From positions 1-61,529 of the forward strand of contig JABFXP010000022.1 of NCBI GenBank assembly GCA_013361685.1: a stretch of 61,529 nt of DNA, given 5' to 3'. Both the position numbers and the translations under genes were made by a program. The stretch comes from Catenulispora sp. (GTDB taxonomy: Bacteria; Actinomycetota; Actinomycetes; Streptomycetales; Catenulisporaceae). Below are positions 9,781 through 18,177 of this stretch, piece after piece. The first letter of the stretch is position 1. Every line of letters begins with the position of its first letter. Under the pieces are notes generated by a model, which had not been told where the DNA came from, searched no databases, and was given only the letters and a program-made list of their open reading frames with translations.

Positions 9781-9819
9781 GGCCTCCCCCTCCGCTCTCC
9801 CAAATCATAGGCGCGGGCC

Positions 9820-11061
9820 TCAACCGCTCCAATCTCGGCGCAGCGTCTCCAGCGTTTCGTGAAAGCCCGGGAAAGTCTTCTTCACGCAGCCGGGATCGTC
9901 CAGCGTGATGCCGGGAACGCGGAGCCCGGCGATGCTGAAGGCCATGGCGATGCGGTGGTCGCCGTGGCAGGCGATGTGAGCCGGCGCGGGCTCGGCGGGC
10001 TGGATCTCGATCCAGTCGCGGCCCGTAGCGACGGGCACCTTCAGGGCCCGCAGGTTCTCGGCGCAGGCGTCGAGGCGGTCGCACTCCTTCACCCGGGTGT
10101 TGTAGACGTCTTCGATCCGCACCGGGCCGCTCGCGAACGGGGCGATCGCGGCAAGGGTCGGCATGGTGTCGGAGATGTCCCGCATGTTGACCGTCACGCC
10201 GCGCAGCCTGCCCTCGGCGGGCCCCGTGACGGTGACCGAGTCGGGCCCCATATCGACGGTGGCTCCCATCTGCTCCAGAACCCCCGCGAACCGAATGTCA
10301 CCTTGCAGCGCCTGAGAGCCCAGACCGGGGACGGTAACAGCACGGCCCGTGACCGCCGCGGCGGCCAGGGCGTAGCTGGCCGTCGAGGCGTCCGGCTCGA
10401 TCAGATACTCGGTGGCCTGGTAGCCGCCGGGAGCGACGGCGAACGTGCTGCCGTCGTGCTCGACCGTCGCGCCGAACCTACGCATCATCGCCACGGTGAT
10501 GTCCACGTAAGGCTTGGAGACCAGGTCAGTAACGCTGATAGTGAGACCGTCGGCGGTCATCGGACCGAGCAGCAGCAGCGCGGTGAGGAACTGCGAGGAC
10601 AGCCCGGCGTCGAGCTCCACGCGGCCGCCCTTAACGCCGGCCGCGCGAATGGTGACCGGGTGGTGTCCATCGACGCCCTCATGAGTCAGATCGACGCCCA
10701 ACTCTCGAAGCGCCTGGGTGAGCGGCCCAATAGGCCGACGCCGCATCTGCGCCGAAGCATCAAACCGGAACAGCCCCTCGCCGGCCGCAGCCAGCACCGG
10801 GAGAAAACGCGAGGTGGTGGCCCCATCTCGGCAGTACACATCCGCTTCACGCACCGCCGGCCCATGCGGCCGCCCCTCGATCCGCCAGAGCCCTTCCTCC
10901 CGCGCCAGTTGATACCCCAGCACCCGGAGCCCCTCAGCGAACCCCTCGGTGTCATCAGAAGACAGCGGCCGACGCAACGTGGTCGTGCCATGGGCAGCCG
11001 CGGCAAGGAACAGCGCCCGCGCCGTAATCGATTTGGATCCGGGGATGTCCACGACGGTCAT
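9820..11061 (-). CDS. aroA: 3-phosphoshikimate 1-carboxyvinyltransferase (EPSP synthase)
   Basis: 413 aa, normal family length. It joins shikimate-3-phosphate and phosphoenolpyruvate in aromatic amino acid synthesis. Visible signatures are IPGSKSITARALFLAA at the N-terminus, the 'SSQFLTALLLLGP' block, 'ISDTMPTLAAIAPFA' with the catalytic Asp, 'RVKECDRL' and 'HGDHRIAMAFSIAGL'. The segment equivalent to class I GNAGTAMRP reads D79-G-A-T-T-S-R85, placing Ala81 at the position of E. coli Gly96. No other shikimate genes are nearby. The gene starts 40 bp upstream of the kinase start, on the same strand. Confidence 0.93.
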   Translation of the reverse strand: MTVVDIPGSKSITARALFLAAAAHGTTTLRRPLSSDDTEGFAEGLRVLGYQLAREEGLWRIEGRPHGPAVREADVYCRDGATTSRFLPVLAAAGEGLFRFDASAQMRRRPIGPLTQALRELGVDLTHEGVDGHHPVTIRAAGVKGGRVELDAGLSSQFLTALLLLGPMTADGLTISVTDLVSKPYVDITVAMMRRFGATVEHDGSTFAVAPGGYQATEYLIEPDASTASYALAAAAVTGRAVTVPGLGSQALQGDIRFAGVLEQMGATVDMGPDSVTVTGPAEGRLRGVTVNMRDISDTMPTLAAIAPFASGPVRIEDVYNTRVKECDRLDACAENLRALKVPVATGRDWIEIQPAEPAPAHIACHGDHRIAMAFSIAGLRVPGITLDDPGCVKKTFPGFHETLETLRRDWSG

Positions 11062-11323
11062 GTCCTAGACCCTATGGATCGTGTAGTTCCACTGTCTTCG
11101 CGGTCCAGAACGCGGAAGGCTGTTCAGCTGGCGGTGACCTTAGCGGCCTTGGTGGCCTTGGTAATCAAAGCCGAATGGCACGACCAGCTCCGGAACGACG
11201 CAACGACTCCAGCACCGCAACGTACCGTTCGGCTCGACGTCGCAGCTCCGTCACCCGCACGCAGTCGCCCCGAAGGCCCTGCCCTCCGGCCTCGGCCGAC
11301 CCGGACCCGAACTGGTCGGCGCC

Positions 11324-12865
11324 TCAACTCCCACACAGCGCGACGCTGGGCTGCGTCTGGCTCTTACTGAAGATCGGCGTAGACGTTTCGGCCACGCTCT
11401 CCCAGCCGCCCTCGAATTTCGACTTCGCGGGCAGGAGCGCTTTGAGGAACGACAGCAGCTGCGGCGAGATCTCCACACCGATTCCCGTGCTGAGCTTGAG
11501 ATCGAGGGTCGCGCTCCGGCACAGCGCCAGCGGGGAACCGAGGGCTGAGCCCTGAGTGATGCCAGTGGAAGCGGTCAGCCCCACATACGGACCGGCACTG
11601 GCAGCCGGAGTACCGAAGCCCACTTTGACCTTCAACTTCGTCGCGGCGACGATGCCGGAGGGGCCGATGGCGACACCGCCGATGCTGTCGAGGATGCTCT
11701 GCTGCACGGACAGCGTCGGCACCTGGAAGCCGTGGCCGGTGATGCCGATCGGCCCGTCGAGCTTGTACTTGCCGGTGGCGAACACGGTGCTGTTCTTGCC
11801 GGTCAGGGCGGTCGTGACGAGGAACGACCACTTGAGCGAGATGTCGACGGGCAGACCCGCGGTGGCCGGTCCCGGCGGGATGGGGAAGTGCAGCTCGACC
11901 GGTACCTCGAAGGTCACCTTGGCGTTGTCCGCCGACCCGTTGCCCGCACCACCGGACAGCGACACCTCCATGCCCTTGATCCCGGAGACCGTGAACCCGC
12001 TGGCGGTGGCCCTGCCGCCCACGACCGTGGTGTCCGAGCTGATGTGCAGGTCCTCGACCGGGAACTTCACCGTGACGCTGGCCTTGAGCCCGGCGGTGCT
12101 CTTGTGCTCGAGCTGGAGCCCGAGCGAGGACTTGTCGGCGGACGCAGTCGCGGTCCAGGCGCCGACGGTGACCGGGATCTTGCCGCCGGCGTTCGGCGTG
12201 GCCGGGGGCAGGGTTCCTCCAGCGGACGCAGCAGACGCAACGGACTCGGCAGCGGGCGCGGCCACAAGCTGCACCGTCGGCAGGACAACGGTGCGGTCAG
12301 AGCCCTGCCCGAAGCGATAGTCCGCAGGGCCCGAGTTCTTGTCCGTCGGAGAATCCTGCCCGGACAACTGATCCCGCTGACCAGGAATCTGCTGCACGAT
12401 CACCCGGCTCAGGTCGAGACCCTGGTCAACGGAGATGTGCGCATCCTTGACCACGTCAGTAAAGCCCGCAGGCGCCAGCATCACGACCAGATCGTCACCC
12501 TGAGGACGCAACGACAACACGCGTCCCACCGCCCGACTGGTCGCGAACATGACGCTACCCACCACCAGCTTGTCCGCGTTCGGCGCATGCCGGTCGATGG
12601 TCCAGGTCAGCCCATCATCCGAGACCGACCGCACGATCGCCGGCCCACCCCCGACCAGGACCACGTCAGGCTGGTAGACGACGCTGCCATGAGGATCGGG
12701 AGCGTATCCATAAGCAATGGCCGCCTCCCCGGACGCGGCGACGCTCCCCGTAGGACCAGGCGGGGAGATCTTCGACTGCCCCGTCTTGCCGCATGCACCC
12801 ACACCCGCCACGGTGAGTGCCGCGAGAATCAGAGCCGCGACACGCCTGGAGCCATGCAAGCTCAT
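11324..12865 (-). CDS. secreted lipoprotein of unknown function, 513 aa
   Basis: N-terminal hydrophobic signal with lipobox VGAC (Cys25), followed by a Ser/Gly/Pro-rich spacer. The body is Gly/Thr/Val-rich and predicted beta-strand, with several 'VTVKFPVEDLHISSD'-like amphipathic strands. No domain was recognised. The ATG overlaps the TGA of the upstream DUF3558 gene (ATGA), so translation is probably coupled and the two lipoproteins may act together at the cell surface. The 262 bp between this gene and aroA show no further gene. Confidence 0.75.
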   Translation of the reverse strand: MSLHGSRRVAALILAALTVAGVGACGKTGQSKISPPGPTGSVAASGEAAIAYGYAPDPHGSVVYQPDVVLVGGGPAIVRSVSDDGLTWTIDRHAPNADKLVVGSVMFATSRAVGRVLSLRPQGDDLVVMLAPAGFTDVVKDAHISVDQGLDLSRVIVQQIPGQRDQLSGQDSPTDKNSGPADYRFGQGSDRTVVLPTVQLVAAPAAESVASAASAGGTLPPATPNAGGKIPVTVGAWTATASADKSSLGLQLEHKSTAGLKASVTVKFPVEDLHISSDTTVVGGRATASGFTVSGIKGMEVSLSGGAGNGSADNAKVTFEVPVELHFPIPPGPATAGLPVDISLKWSFLVTTALTGKNSTVFATGKYKLDGPIGITGHGFQVPTLSVQQSILDSIGGVAIGPSGIVAATKLKVKVGFGTPAASAGPYVGLTASTGITQGSALGSPLALCRSATLDLKLSTGIGVEISPQLLSFLKALLPAKSKFEGGWESVAETSTPIFSKSQTQPSVALCGS

Positions 12866-13425
12866 GCTCGAGCCACCGCGACCTTCGCCGCGTCGCGCAG
12901 CCGAGGAATGTACTTGTCAGAATCATCAAGGATGACCACATGGATGGCGAACCACGCGTCACCCTTGCGAACGAAGATGGTCAGATCATCTTTGTCGGTC
13001 CAGGCTTCGTCGCCGATCCCCGGCGCACTCTGCAAAACATGCTGCAGCCCGTCACGCTGCAAGTGGTAGTACTTCTCCGCACCGGGACCGACGTGCACCT
13101 CCACCTGCGCGGTGGGTCCGCTTGTCGGACCGGTGTAGGTACACGACGGAGAATCAGATTCCTCACCGGCTTTGACCGCATCGTCGAGCGGCGTGCCGAC
13201 CACCTTCTGAGCCTCGTCCTTGGTGACCAGCGCACACGGATCCAGCACAACCGGACTCGGATCGGCGGCGGGACTGGAGCTGGATGCGGCGGAGTCCGCA
13301 ATCGACTCCTGGCTCGATACGCCAGCCGACGCCGGCGAAGCACTCTTCACCGTGCCGGACTCAGAACATGCCGTCGCGCCGAGAAACGTCGCGATCGCAA
13401 GCATGGCAATGTGCTTACTACGCAC
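12862..13425 (-). CDS. DUF3558-type lipoprotein
   Basis: 187 aa, GTG start with a GGAGG site five bases upstream. The signal peptide has lipobox ATAC (Cys20) and is followed by a Ser/Ala-rich linker. The folded part opens 'LDPCALVTKDEAQKVVG' and carries a second Cys in 'SPSCTY', the disulphide pattern seen in actinobacterial DUF3558 lipoproteins. It ends 'AWFAIHVVILDDSDKY'. It is the first gene of a two-gene operon with the 513-aa lipoprotein. Function of the family is unknown. Confidence 0.8.
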   Translation of the reverse strand: MRSKHIAMLAIATFLGATACSESGTVKSASPASAGVSSQESIADSAASSSSPAADPSPVVLDPCALVTKDEAQKVVGTPLDDAVKAGEESDSPSCTYTGPTSGPTAQVEVHVGPGAEKYYHLQRDGLQHVLQSAPGIGDEAWTDKDDLTIFVRKGDAWFAIHVVILDDSDKYIPRLRDAAKVAVARA

Positions 13426-13590
13426 TTCATCCTCCGATTGACGACGCGTATTGCGAACGTAGTGGAGGAGGCGCCAGCAGGTAAGCGGCGGCAGGGTAAG
13501 TCCTTAGCTATTCGCGCAGAACAATCCGCCAGATAATGAGCGTTTCCAATATATGACAGTCGCGACGCCGCCCGTCGAGCGAAGACGGAC

Positions 13591-13628
13591 CCGGCCGCGC
13601 CAGTGGACACTTCCACTGACACGGCCGG
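13591..13628 (-). terminator. hairpin after the chitinase gene
   Basis: Two perfect 7-bp stems (CCGGCCG with CGGCCGG, and CAGTGGA with TCCACTG) are separated by a 3x3 internal loop, with a 4-base apical loop. It lies 34 bp beyond the chitinase stop and before the lipoprotein operon. Confidence 0.6.
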
Positions 13629-13661
13629 TCAGCCGGTCGGCCGTCGATCGATCGTCAGCAG

Positions 13662-16130
13662 CTACCCGACAGTTACGTCGTCGTACGTGGTGTCGGTGGC
13701 GTCGCCGGGGTTGTTCTCGTCATGGGACACCAGAGTCAGGGTGTAGGAATGCCCTGCGGTGATCGCCGACGTGACCTGCTTCCAACCCGCGTTCAGCGTG
13801 CAGGTCTTGGCCAGCACCGTCGCCGTGGTACCGGCGGTGTTATCCGCCAGAGTCGCGGTAGCCCAGTCGTAAGTCACATCGTCAGGGCAATTCTCGTTGT
13901 ACCAGAACGAAACTGCCGTCGAACCGGCCGGTGCGGTGAAGGTCTGGGAGACCTTGGAATCACCGTTGGTCGGGTTCGTCGACCCCAGCAGCGCCGCATG
14001 AGCACCGGAATGCACCGGAGAGCTCACGATCGCCGTCGTCCCAGCCCGAGACCAACCGCTGAAGTCACCAGACTCGAACCCGCCGTTGCTGATTCCCCCA
14101 GATACCGGCGCGGTGACCGTCAAAGTGAAAGTCACCGTGTGCGTTGCCGATGCAGCCGACCCCGTCACAGTGACCGAGTACGAACCGGCGGGCGTCGTGG
14201 CCGAGGTCGCGATCGTCAGCGTGCTGCTACCGCCGGCGGTCACCGACGTGGGGTTGAACGACGCGGTGGCGCCGGTCGGCAGACCAGTCGCCGACAGCGT
14301 CACCGACTCGGCGGCACCGGAGACGACCGCCGTCGACACCGTCGAGGTGGCCGAGGAGCCCTGCACCACCGACGCCGAGGCCGGGGAATCGGCGAGGGAG
14401 AAGTCGTTGGAGACCGTGCCGCCGCCGTTCACGGTGATGTCGTCGTACGTGGTGTCGGTGGCGTCGCCGGGGTTGTTCTCGTCATGGGACACCAGAGTCA
14501 GGGTGTAGGAATGCCCTGCGGTGATCGCCGACGTGACCTGCTTCCAACCCGCGTTCAGCGTGCAGGTCTTGGCCAGCACCGTCGCCGTGGTACCGGCGGT
14601 GTTATCCGCCAGAGTCGCGGTAGCCCAGTCGTAAGTCACATCGTCAGGGCAATTCTCGTTGTACCAGAACGAAACTGCCGTCGAACCGGCCGGTGCGGTG
14701 AAGGTCTGGGAGACCTTGGAATCACCGTTGGTCGGGTTCGTCGACCCCAGCAGCGCCGCATGAGCACCGGAATGCACCGGAGAGCTCACGATCGCCGTCG
14801 TCCCAGCCCGAGACCAACCGCTGAAGTCACCAGACTCGAACCCGCCGTTGACGATCGCTGACCCCCCGCCGCCACCCCCGGTGACCGTCAGGGTGAACGT
14901 CGTCGTGTGGACACCCGACGTCGCACCGGTCGCGGTAACCGTCACCGGATAAGTCCCGGCGGGAGTCGACGACGTCGTGGCGACCGTCAGGGTGCTGCTG
15001 CCGCCGGCGGTGACGGAGGCCGGGCTGAACGACGCCGTCGCGCCCGACGGCAGATTCAACGCCGACAACGCCACGGACTGCGCCGAACCCGACGTCACCG
15101 CGGTGGAGATCGTAGTCGTAACGGACGAACCCGCGGCCACGGAGCCTGACGACGGACTGGCCGTCACCGAGAAGTCATTGGTCGGCGTGCTCGACGTGAT
15201 CTTGTTGAAGATGGTCGAGTAGGCATATCCGGTCGCCTTGTCGTAGGAGTCGACCTCCCAGAACGCAAGCTCCTGAACGCCGTTGGCCGCCGCGAAGCTC
15301 TCAAGGTTCGAGGCGTCGGACTGGGAGAAGACCTCGTTGTCGTCGTTCTTACCCGCGATCGGCGTCAGCCCGATCATGTGCCACTGCTGGGCGGAGGTAC
15401 CGCCGAAGATGGTCGCGAGCTGACTGTGGGTGCCGTTCGCCGCCGTCTTGGCGTCGGCGAGGGCGTTCTGCCCGTCGCCGAAGTCCATCGTCATGATGTT
15501 GACGAGGTTGACCTTGACGCCCTTGCTCTTTGCGTCCTTGAGCAGGTTGACGGCATTGGTCGGCAGCCCGCCGGGATCCACCGGCAGGGTGAAGTCGACC
15601 TGAACCGCCGGATCGGCGGCCTGCAACGCGGCAAGCGCCTGATCACGACGGGAGATCGACGTCGTGTCGTCCAGTGGCGACCCCTCGATGTCGAAGTCGA
15701 GACGGTTGACACCGTACGTGTTGACGACGTTCTGATACGCAGCCGTGAGGCTCGAAACCGACGTACAGGTCTGGGCCAACTCACCGCCGGCCGCGCCCCC
15801 GAAGGAGACGATGACGTTGCCACCCGCCGCCTGCAAGGACTTCACCTGCGAGGTGAAGGTCCCCAGCGAGTAGTTGCCGTTCTCCCACATCGGGGTGCAA
15901 CCACTCTGCGGTATCAGGAACGCCAGGGTGTAGTCCTTCAACCCGGTGGCATTCATGTCGGCGCTCATGTCGCCGACGTTCCCCGTGGAGATCTCCAGAT
16001 ACGGCGCGGCGTACTGCGTGGGATAACCAGGCGACGCCGCATGGGCGCTCGTGCTCACTGCCGTCAGCAGCGCCGCGGGCAGCACTGCCGCGGCTACCGC
16101 CGAGACAGTACGTCGCAGAACTCTGTTCAT
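13662..16130 (-). CDS. secreted GH18 chitinase with two Ig-like and two duplicated C-terminal modules
   Basis: 822 aa from ATG 16130, chosen for its GGAGGAAGAAGG site and the signal peptide that follows (cleavage after AHA, residue 31). The GH18 barrel spans about 33-320 and has the LDFDIEG motif with catalytic Glu149; the first Asp of DxxDxDxE is Asn142. Two Ig-like modules (starting 'FSVTASPSSG' and 'FSLADSPASA') alternate with two 'NGGFESGDFSGW' beta-sandwich, probably carbohydrate-binding, modules of about 137 aa. The last two are encoded by a perfect DNA repeat. The role is chitin degradation outside the cell. Confidence 0.9.
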   Translation of the reverse strand: MNRVLRRTVSAVAAAVLPAALLTAVSTSAHAASPGYPTQYAAPYLEISTGNVGDMSADMNATGLKDYTLAFLIPQSGCTPMWENGNYSLGTFTSQVKSLQAAGGNVIVSFGGAAGGELAQTCTSVSSLTAAYQNVVNTYGVNRLDFDIEGSPLDDTTSISRRDQALAALQAADPAVQVDFTLPVDPGGLPTNAVNLLKDAKSKGVKVNLVNIMTMDFGDGQNALADAKTAANGTHSQLATIFGGTSAQQWHMIGLTPIAGKNDDNEVFSQSDASNLESFAAANGVQELAFWEVDSYDKATGYAYSTIFNKITSSTPTNDFSVTASPSSGSVAAGSSVTTTISTAVTSGSAQSVALSALNLPSGATASFSPASVTAGGSSTLTVATTSSTPAGTYPVTVTATGATSGVHTTTFTLTVTGGGGGGSAIVNGGFESGDFSGWSRAGTTAIVSSPVHSGAHAALLGSTNPTNGDSKVSQTFTAPAGSTAVSFWYNENCPDDVTYDWATATLADNTAGTTATVLAKTCTLNAGWKQVTSAITAGHSYTLTLVSHDENNPGDATDTTYDDITVNGGGTVSNDFSLADSPASASVVQGSSATSTVSTAVVSGAAESVTLSATGLPTGATASFNPTSVTAGGSSTLTIATSATTPAGSYSVTVTGSAASATHTVTFTLTVTAPVSGGISNGGFESGDFSGWSRAGTTAIVSSPVHSGAHAALLGSTNPTNGDSKVSQTFTAPAGSTAVSFWYNENCPDDVTYDWATATLADNTAGTTATVLAKTCTLNAGWKQVTSAITAGHSYTLTLVSHDENNPGDATDTTYDDVTVG
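13677..14088. repeat. 412-bp direct repeat, copy 1 (in chitinase gene)
   Basis: By eye it is identical base for base to 14439-14850. The copies are offset by 762 bp, a multiple of three, so recombination between them would keep the reading frame. Confidence 0.9.
14439..14850. repeat. 412-bp direct repeat, copy 2 (in chitinase gene)
   Basis: Second copy of the repeat at 13677-14088; encodes the inner of the two 'NGGFESGDFSGW' modules. The Ig-like modules next to each copy have diverged, so homogenisation seems confined to this block. Confidence 0.9.
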
Positions 16131-16283
16131 GCCTTCTTCCTCCGGTGGGGGCGGGTTCCGAGTGACCATGATTGTTCGCACCGCGAGCCAGACCGACGGA
16201 CTCCTCTACGTCGGCCAACGAGGACCAAGGAGCGGAAGCGGGTGGCGTCCGCAGGTGGCAAGCGCTCCACTGACGATCTAGTT

Positions 16284-16296
16284 AGGAAGGTTTCCT
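16284..16296 (-). promoter_or_regulatory. inverted repeat upstream of chitinase
   Basis: AGGAA-GGT-TTCCT lies about 154 bp upstream of the chitinase ATG in the 403-bp divergent region shared with dacB (16131-16533). Similar TTAGGAAA-type repeats occur before actinomycete secreted-hydrolase genes. Being an operator is an inference. Nothing else is supported in this intergenic stretch. Confidence 0.35.
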
Positions 16297-16533
16297 TACA
16301 ATAAGCGGAAAGTACACGCCGCCCCCACCGCGGTCAACCCGCTCCAGGGAGAGCCTCGCCTGAGCTACTGGGGCCGTGGGCAACGACGGCGACGCACACG
16401 CGCATCGCCACCTTCTGACAGCCACCGCATATGGATCGGCTATGACGGCGGCATCGGCTCCCCATCGCCCCGCCCGACTACAAACGACGTCAGGCCTCTG
16501 CTTCTCGACCTGATCATCGCGAAGGGCAAACCC

Positions 16534-18177
16534 GTGACGTGGAAAGCAATACCGCCGTCGCCGCCCCGGCGCACCGTTCTCGGCATGTTGGGCGCCGTCC
16601 CCATCATCGCCGGGCAATGGGCCGCAGCCCCGCACGCCCAAGCTCGCGGACCGAACCGCGCGTCAGGAACAGCGCCGGCGACAACGACCGGAACAGCGAC
16701 CGCAACCGACCTAGCAGCCCGCATCCAACAAATCATCACCCGCCCCACCTTCGCCGGCTCCGAGTGGGGCATGGCGATCGCCGATCCGACGACCGGCGAA
16801 TCCATCTACGCCAGCCGCCCCGACGACCTGTTCGTCGCCGCCTCCTCCATGAAGATCTTCATAGCCGGAACGGCCTTCGACGCGCTCGGCGCCGGGCACC
16901 GCTTCCGGACCGCCATCCGCCGCACCGGCCCCGTCGTCCACGGCACACTCCGCGGCGACCTCGTCCTGAGCGCCGGCGGCGATCTGCTGCTGTCCGGCCG
17001 CATGCAGCCCGACGGCACGCTTCTCCTGCCCGACCCGGACCCGACCTACCCGGGCGGCGCGCCGCTGCCCGACCCGTTCCGCGAGATCAGGGGCCTGGCA
17101 CTCCGCGTGCATGAGGCCGGAATCCGGCGCATCGAAGGCCGCGTCGTCGTCGACACCTCCTTGTTCACCGAGGCACGGGAAGGCATCGCCCTGGGCAACG
17201 CCCAGATCACCGTCTCCCCGATGATGGTGAACGACCACGTAATACACGCGGCGATCACGCCCGCACCCACGATCGGCGCCCTCGCCAACGTGGCCGCGAT
17301 GCCCGCGACCGCCTACCTCCGCTTCACCAGCCAGGTCACGACCGTGGACGGCACGACCCGCCCCCGTCCACTGACCGTGAGCGCAGACGCCTCCGAACCC
17401 GACGGCACCCACACGGTGACCATCACCGGCGACATCAAACTGAACGACCCGACAAGCTACGTGCAGTACTACGTGCCCGAGCCCGCACACTTCGCCGGCA
17501 TCGCCCTAGCCGAGCAACTGCGCGCCGTCGGCGTGGCGATTCCGGACCGTACCGTCGACCACAGCCTGCGGCACGTTCCCGGCGCACCGGTCACCGAACA
17601 TGTGTCGCCGCCGCTGGCCGACGAGGTGAAAGTCATGCTCAAAGCCAGCTCGAACGTCCACACCGTGACGTTCCCATACCTGGTCGGAGCCATCGCCGGC
17701 CGCGACCCCAACACCCCGAAAGCCACCTATGACCAGTACCGCAGAGCCCTGTTCCGGGCTGCTGGCATCGACCCGGACCCGACCGGCGCATCAGAGGGCT
17801 ACTACACCCCCGACACCTACCTCCGATTCCTCGCCTACGTGCGACGGCAGCCGTATTTCGCCAGCATGCGCGACGCCATGCCCATCATGGGCCGCGACGG
17901 CACCCTGGCCGGGAACCAGACCGACTCACCGGCCGCCGGCCACGTCTACGCCAAGACCGGTACCGGCATGATGCTCAGCCCGGGATCTACCAGCACCGCC
18001 GTCCTGCACAAAGCGCTCGCCGGATACATCGGGCTGCCCGACGGGAGGTGGCTCACCTTCGCGCAGTTCATGCACCAGTCGGCCAGCCAGGACACAGCCA
18101 TGGCGCTCGGCGACGAAGCCCAGGAGGCGATGGCCGAAATCGCCACCGCCGTCTACGAAACCCAGGGAGCTCGCTGA
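16534..18177 (+). CDS. dacB: D-Ala-D-Ala carboxypeptidase/endopeptidase, PBP4 type (peptidase S13)
   Basis: 547 aa, GTG start. A twin-arginine-type signal (PRRTVLGMLGA, residues 11-21) directs export. The S13 motifs are present: SSMK with nucleophile Ser104 and Lys107, SSN in 'LKASSNVHT', and KTG in 'VYAKTGTGMM'. The family trims or cleaves peptidoglycan stem peptides. Its TGA overlaps the ATG of the next gene (TGATG), so the two are co-translated. The next gene has an almost matching Tat signal. Confidence 0.9.
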   Translation: MTWKAIPPSPPRRTVLGMLGAVPIIAGQWAAAPHAQARGPNRASGTAPATTTGTATATDLAARIQQIITRPTFAGSEWGMAIADPTTGESIYASRPDDLFVAASSMKIFIAGTAFDALGAGHRFRTAIRRTGPVVHGTLRGDLVLSAGGDLLLSGRMQPDGTLLLPDPDPTYPGGAPLPDPFREIRGLALRVHEAGIRRIEGRVVVDTSLFTEAREGIALGNAQITVSPMMVNDHVIHAAITPAPTIGALANVAAMPATAYLRFTSQVTTVDGTTRPRPLTVSADASEPDGTHTVTITGDIKLNDPTSYVQYYVPEPAHFAGIALAEQLRAVGVAIPDRTVDHSLRHVPGAPVTEHVSPPLADEVKVMLKASSNVHTVTFPYLVGAIAGRDPNTPKATYDQYRRALFRAAGIDPDPTGASEGYYTPDTYLRFLAYVRRQPYFASMRDAMPIMGRDGTLAGNQTDSPAAGHVYAKTGTGMMLSPGSTSTAVLHKALAGYIGLPDGRWLTFAQFMHQSASQDTAMALGDEAQEAMAEIATAVYETQGAR

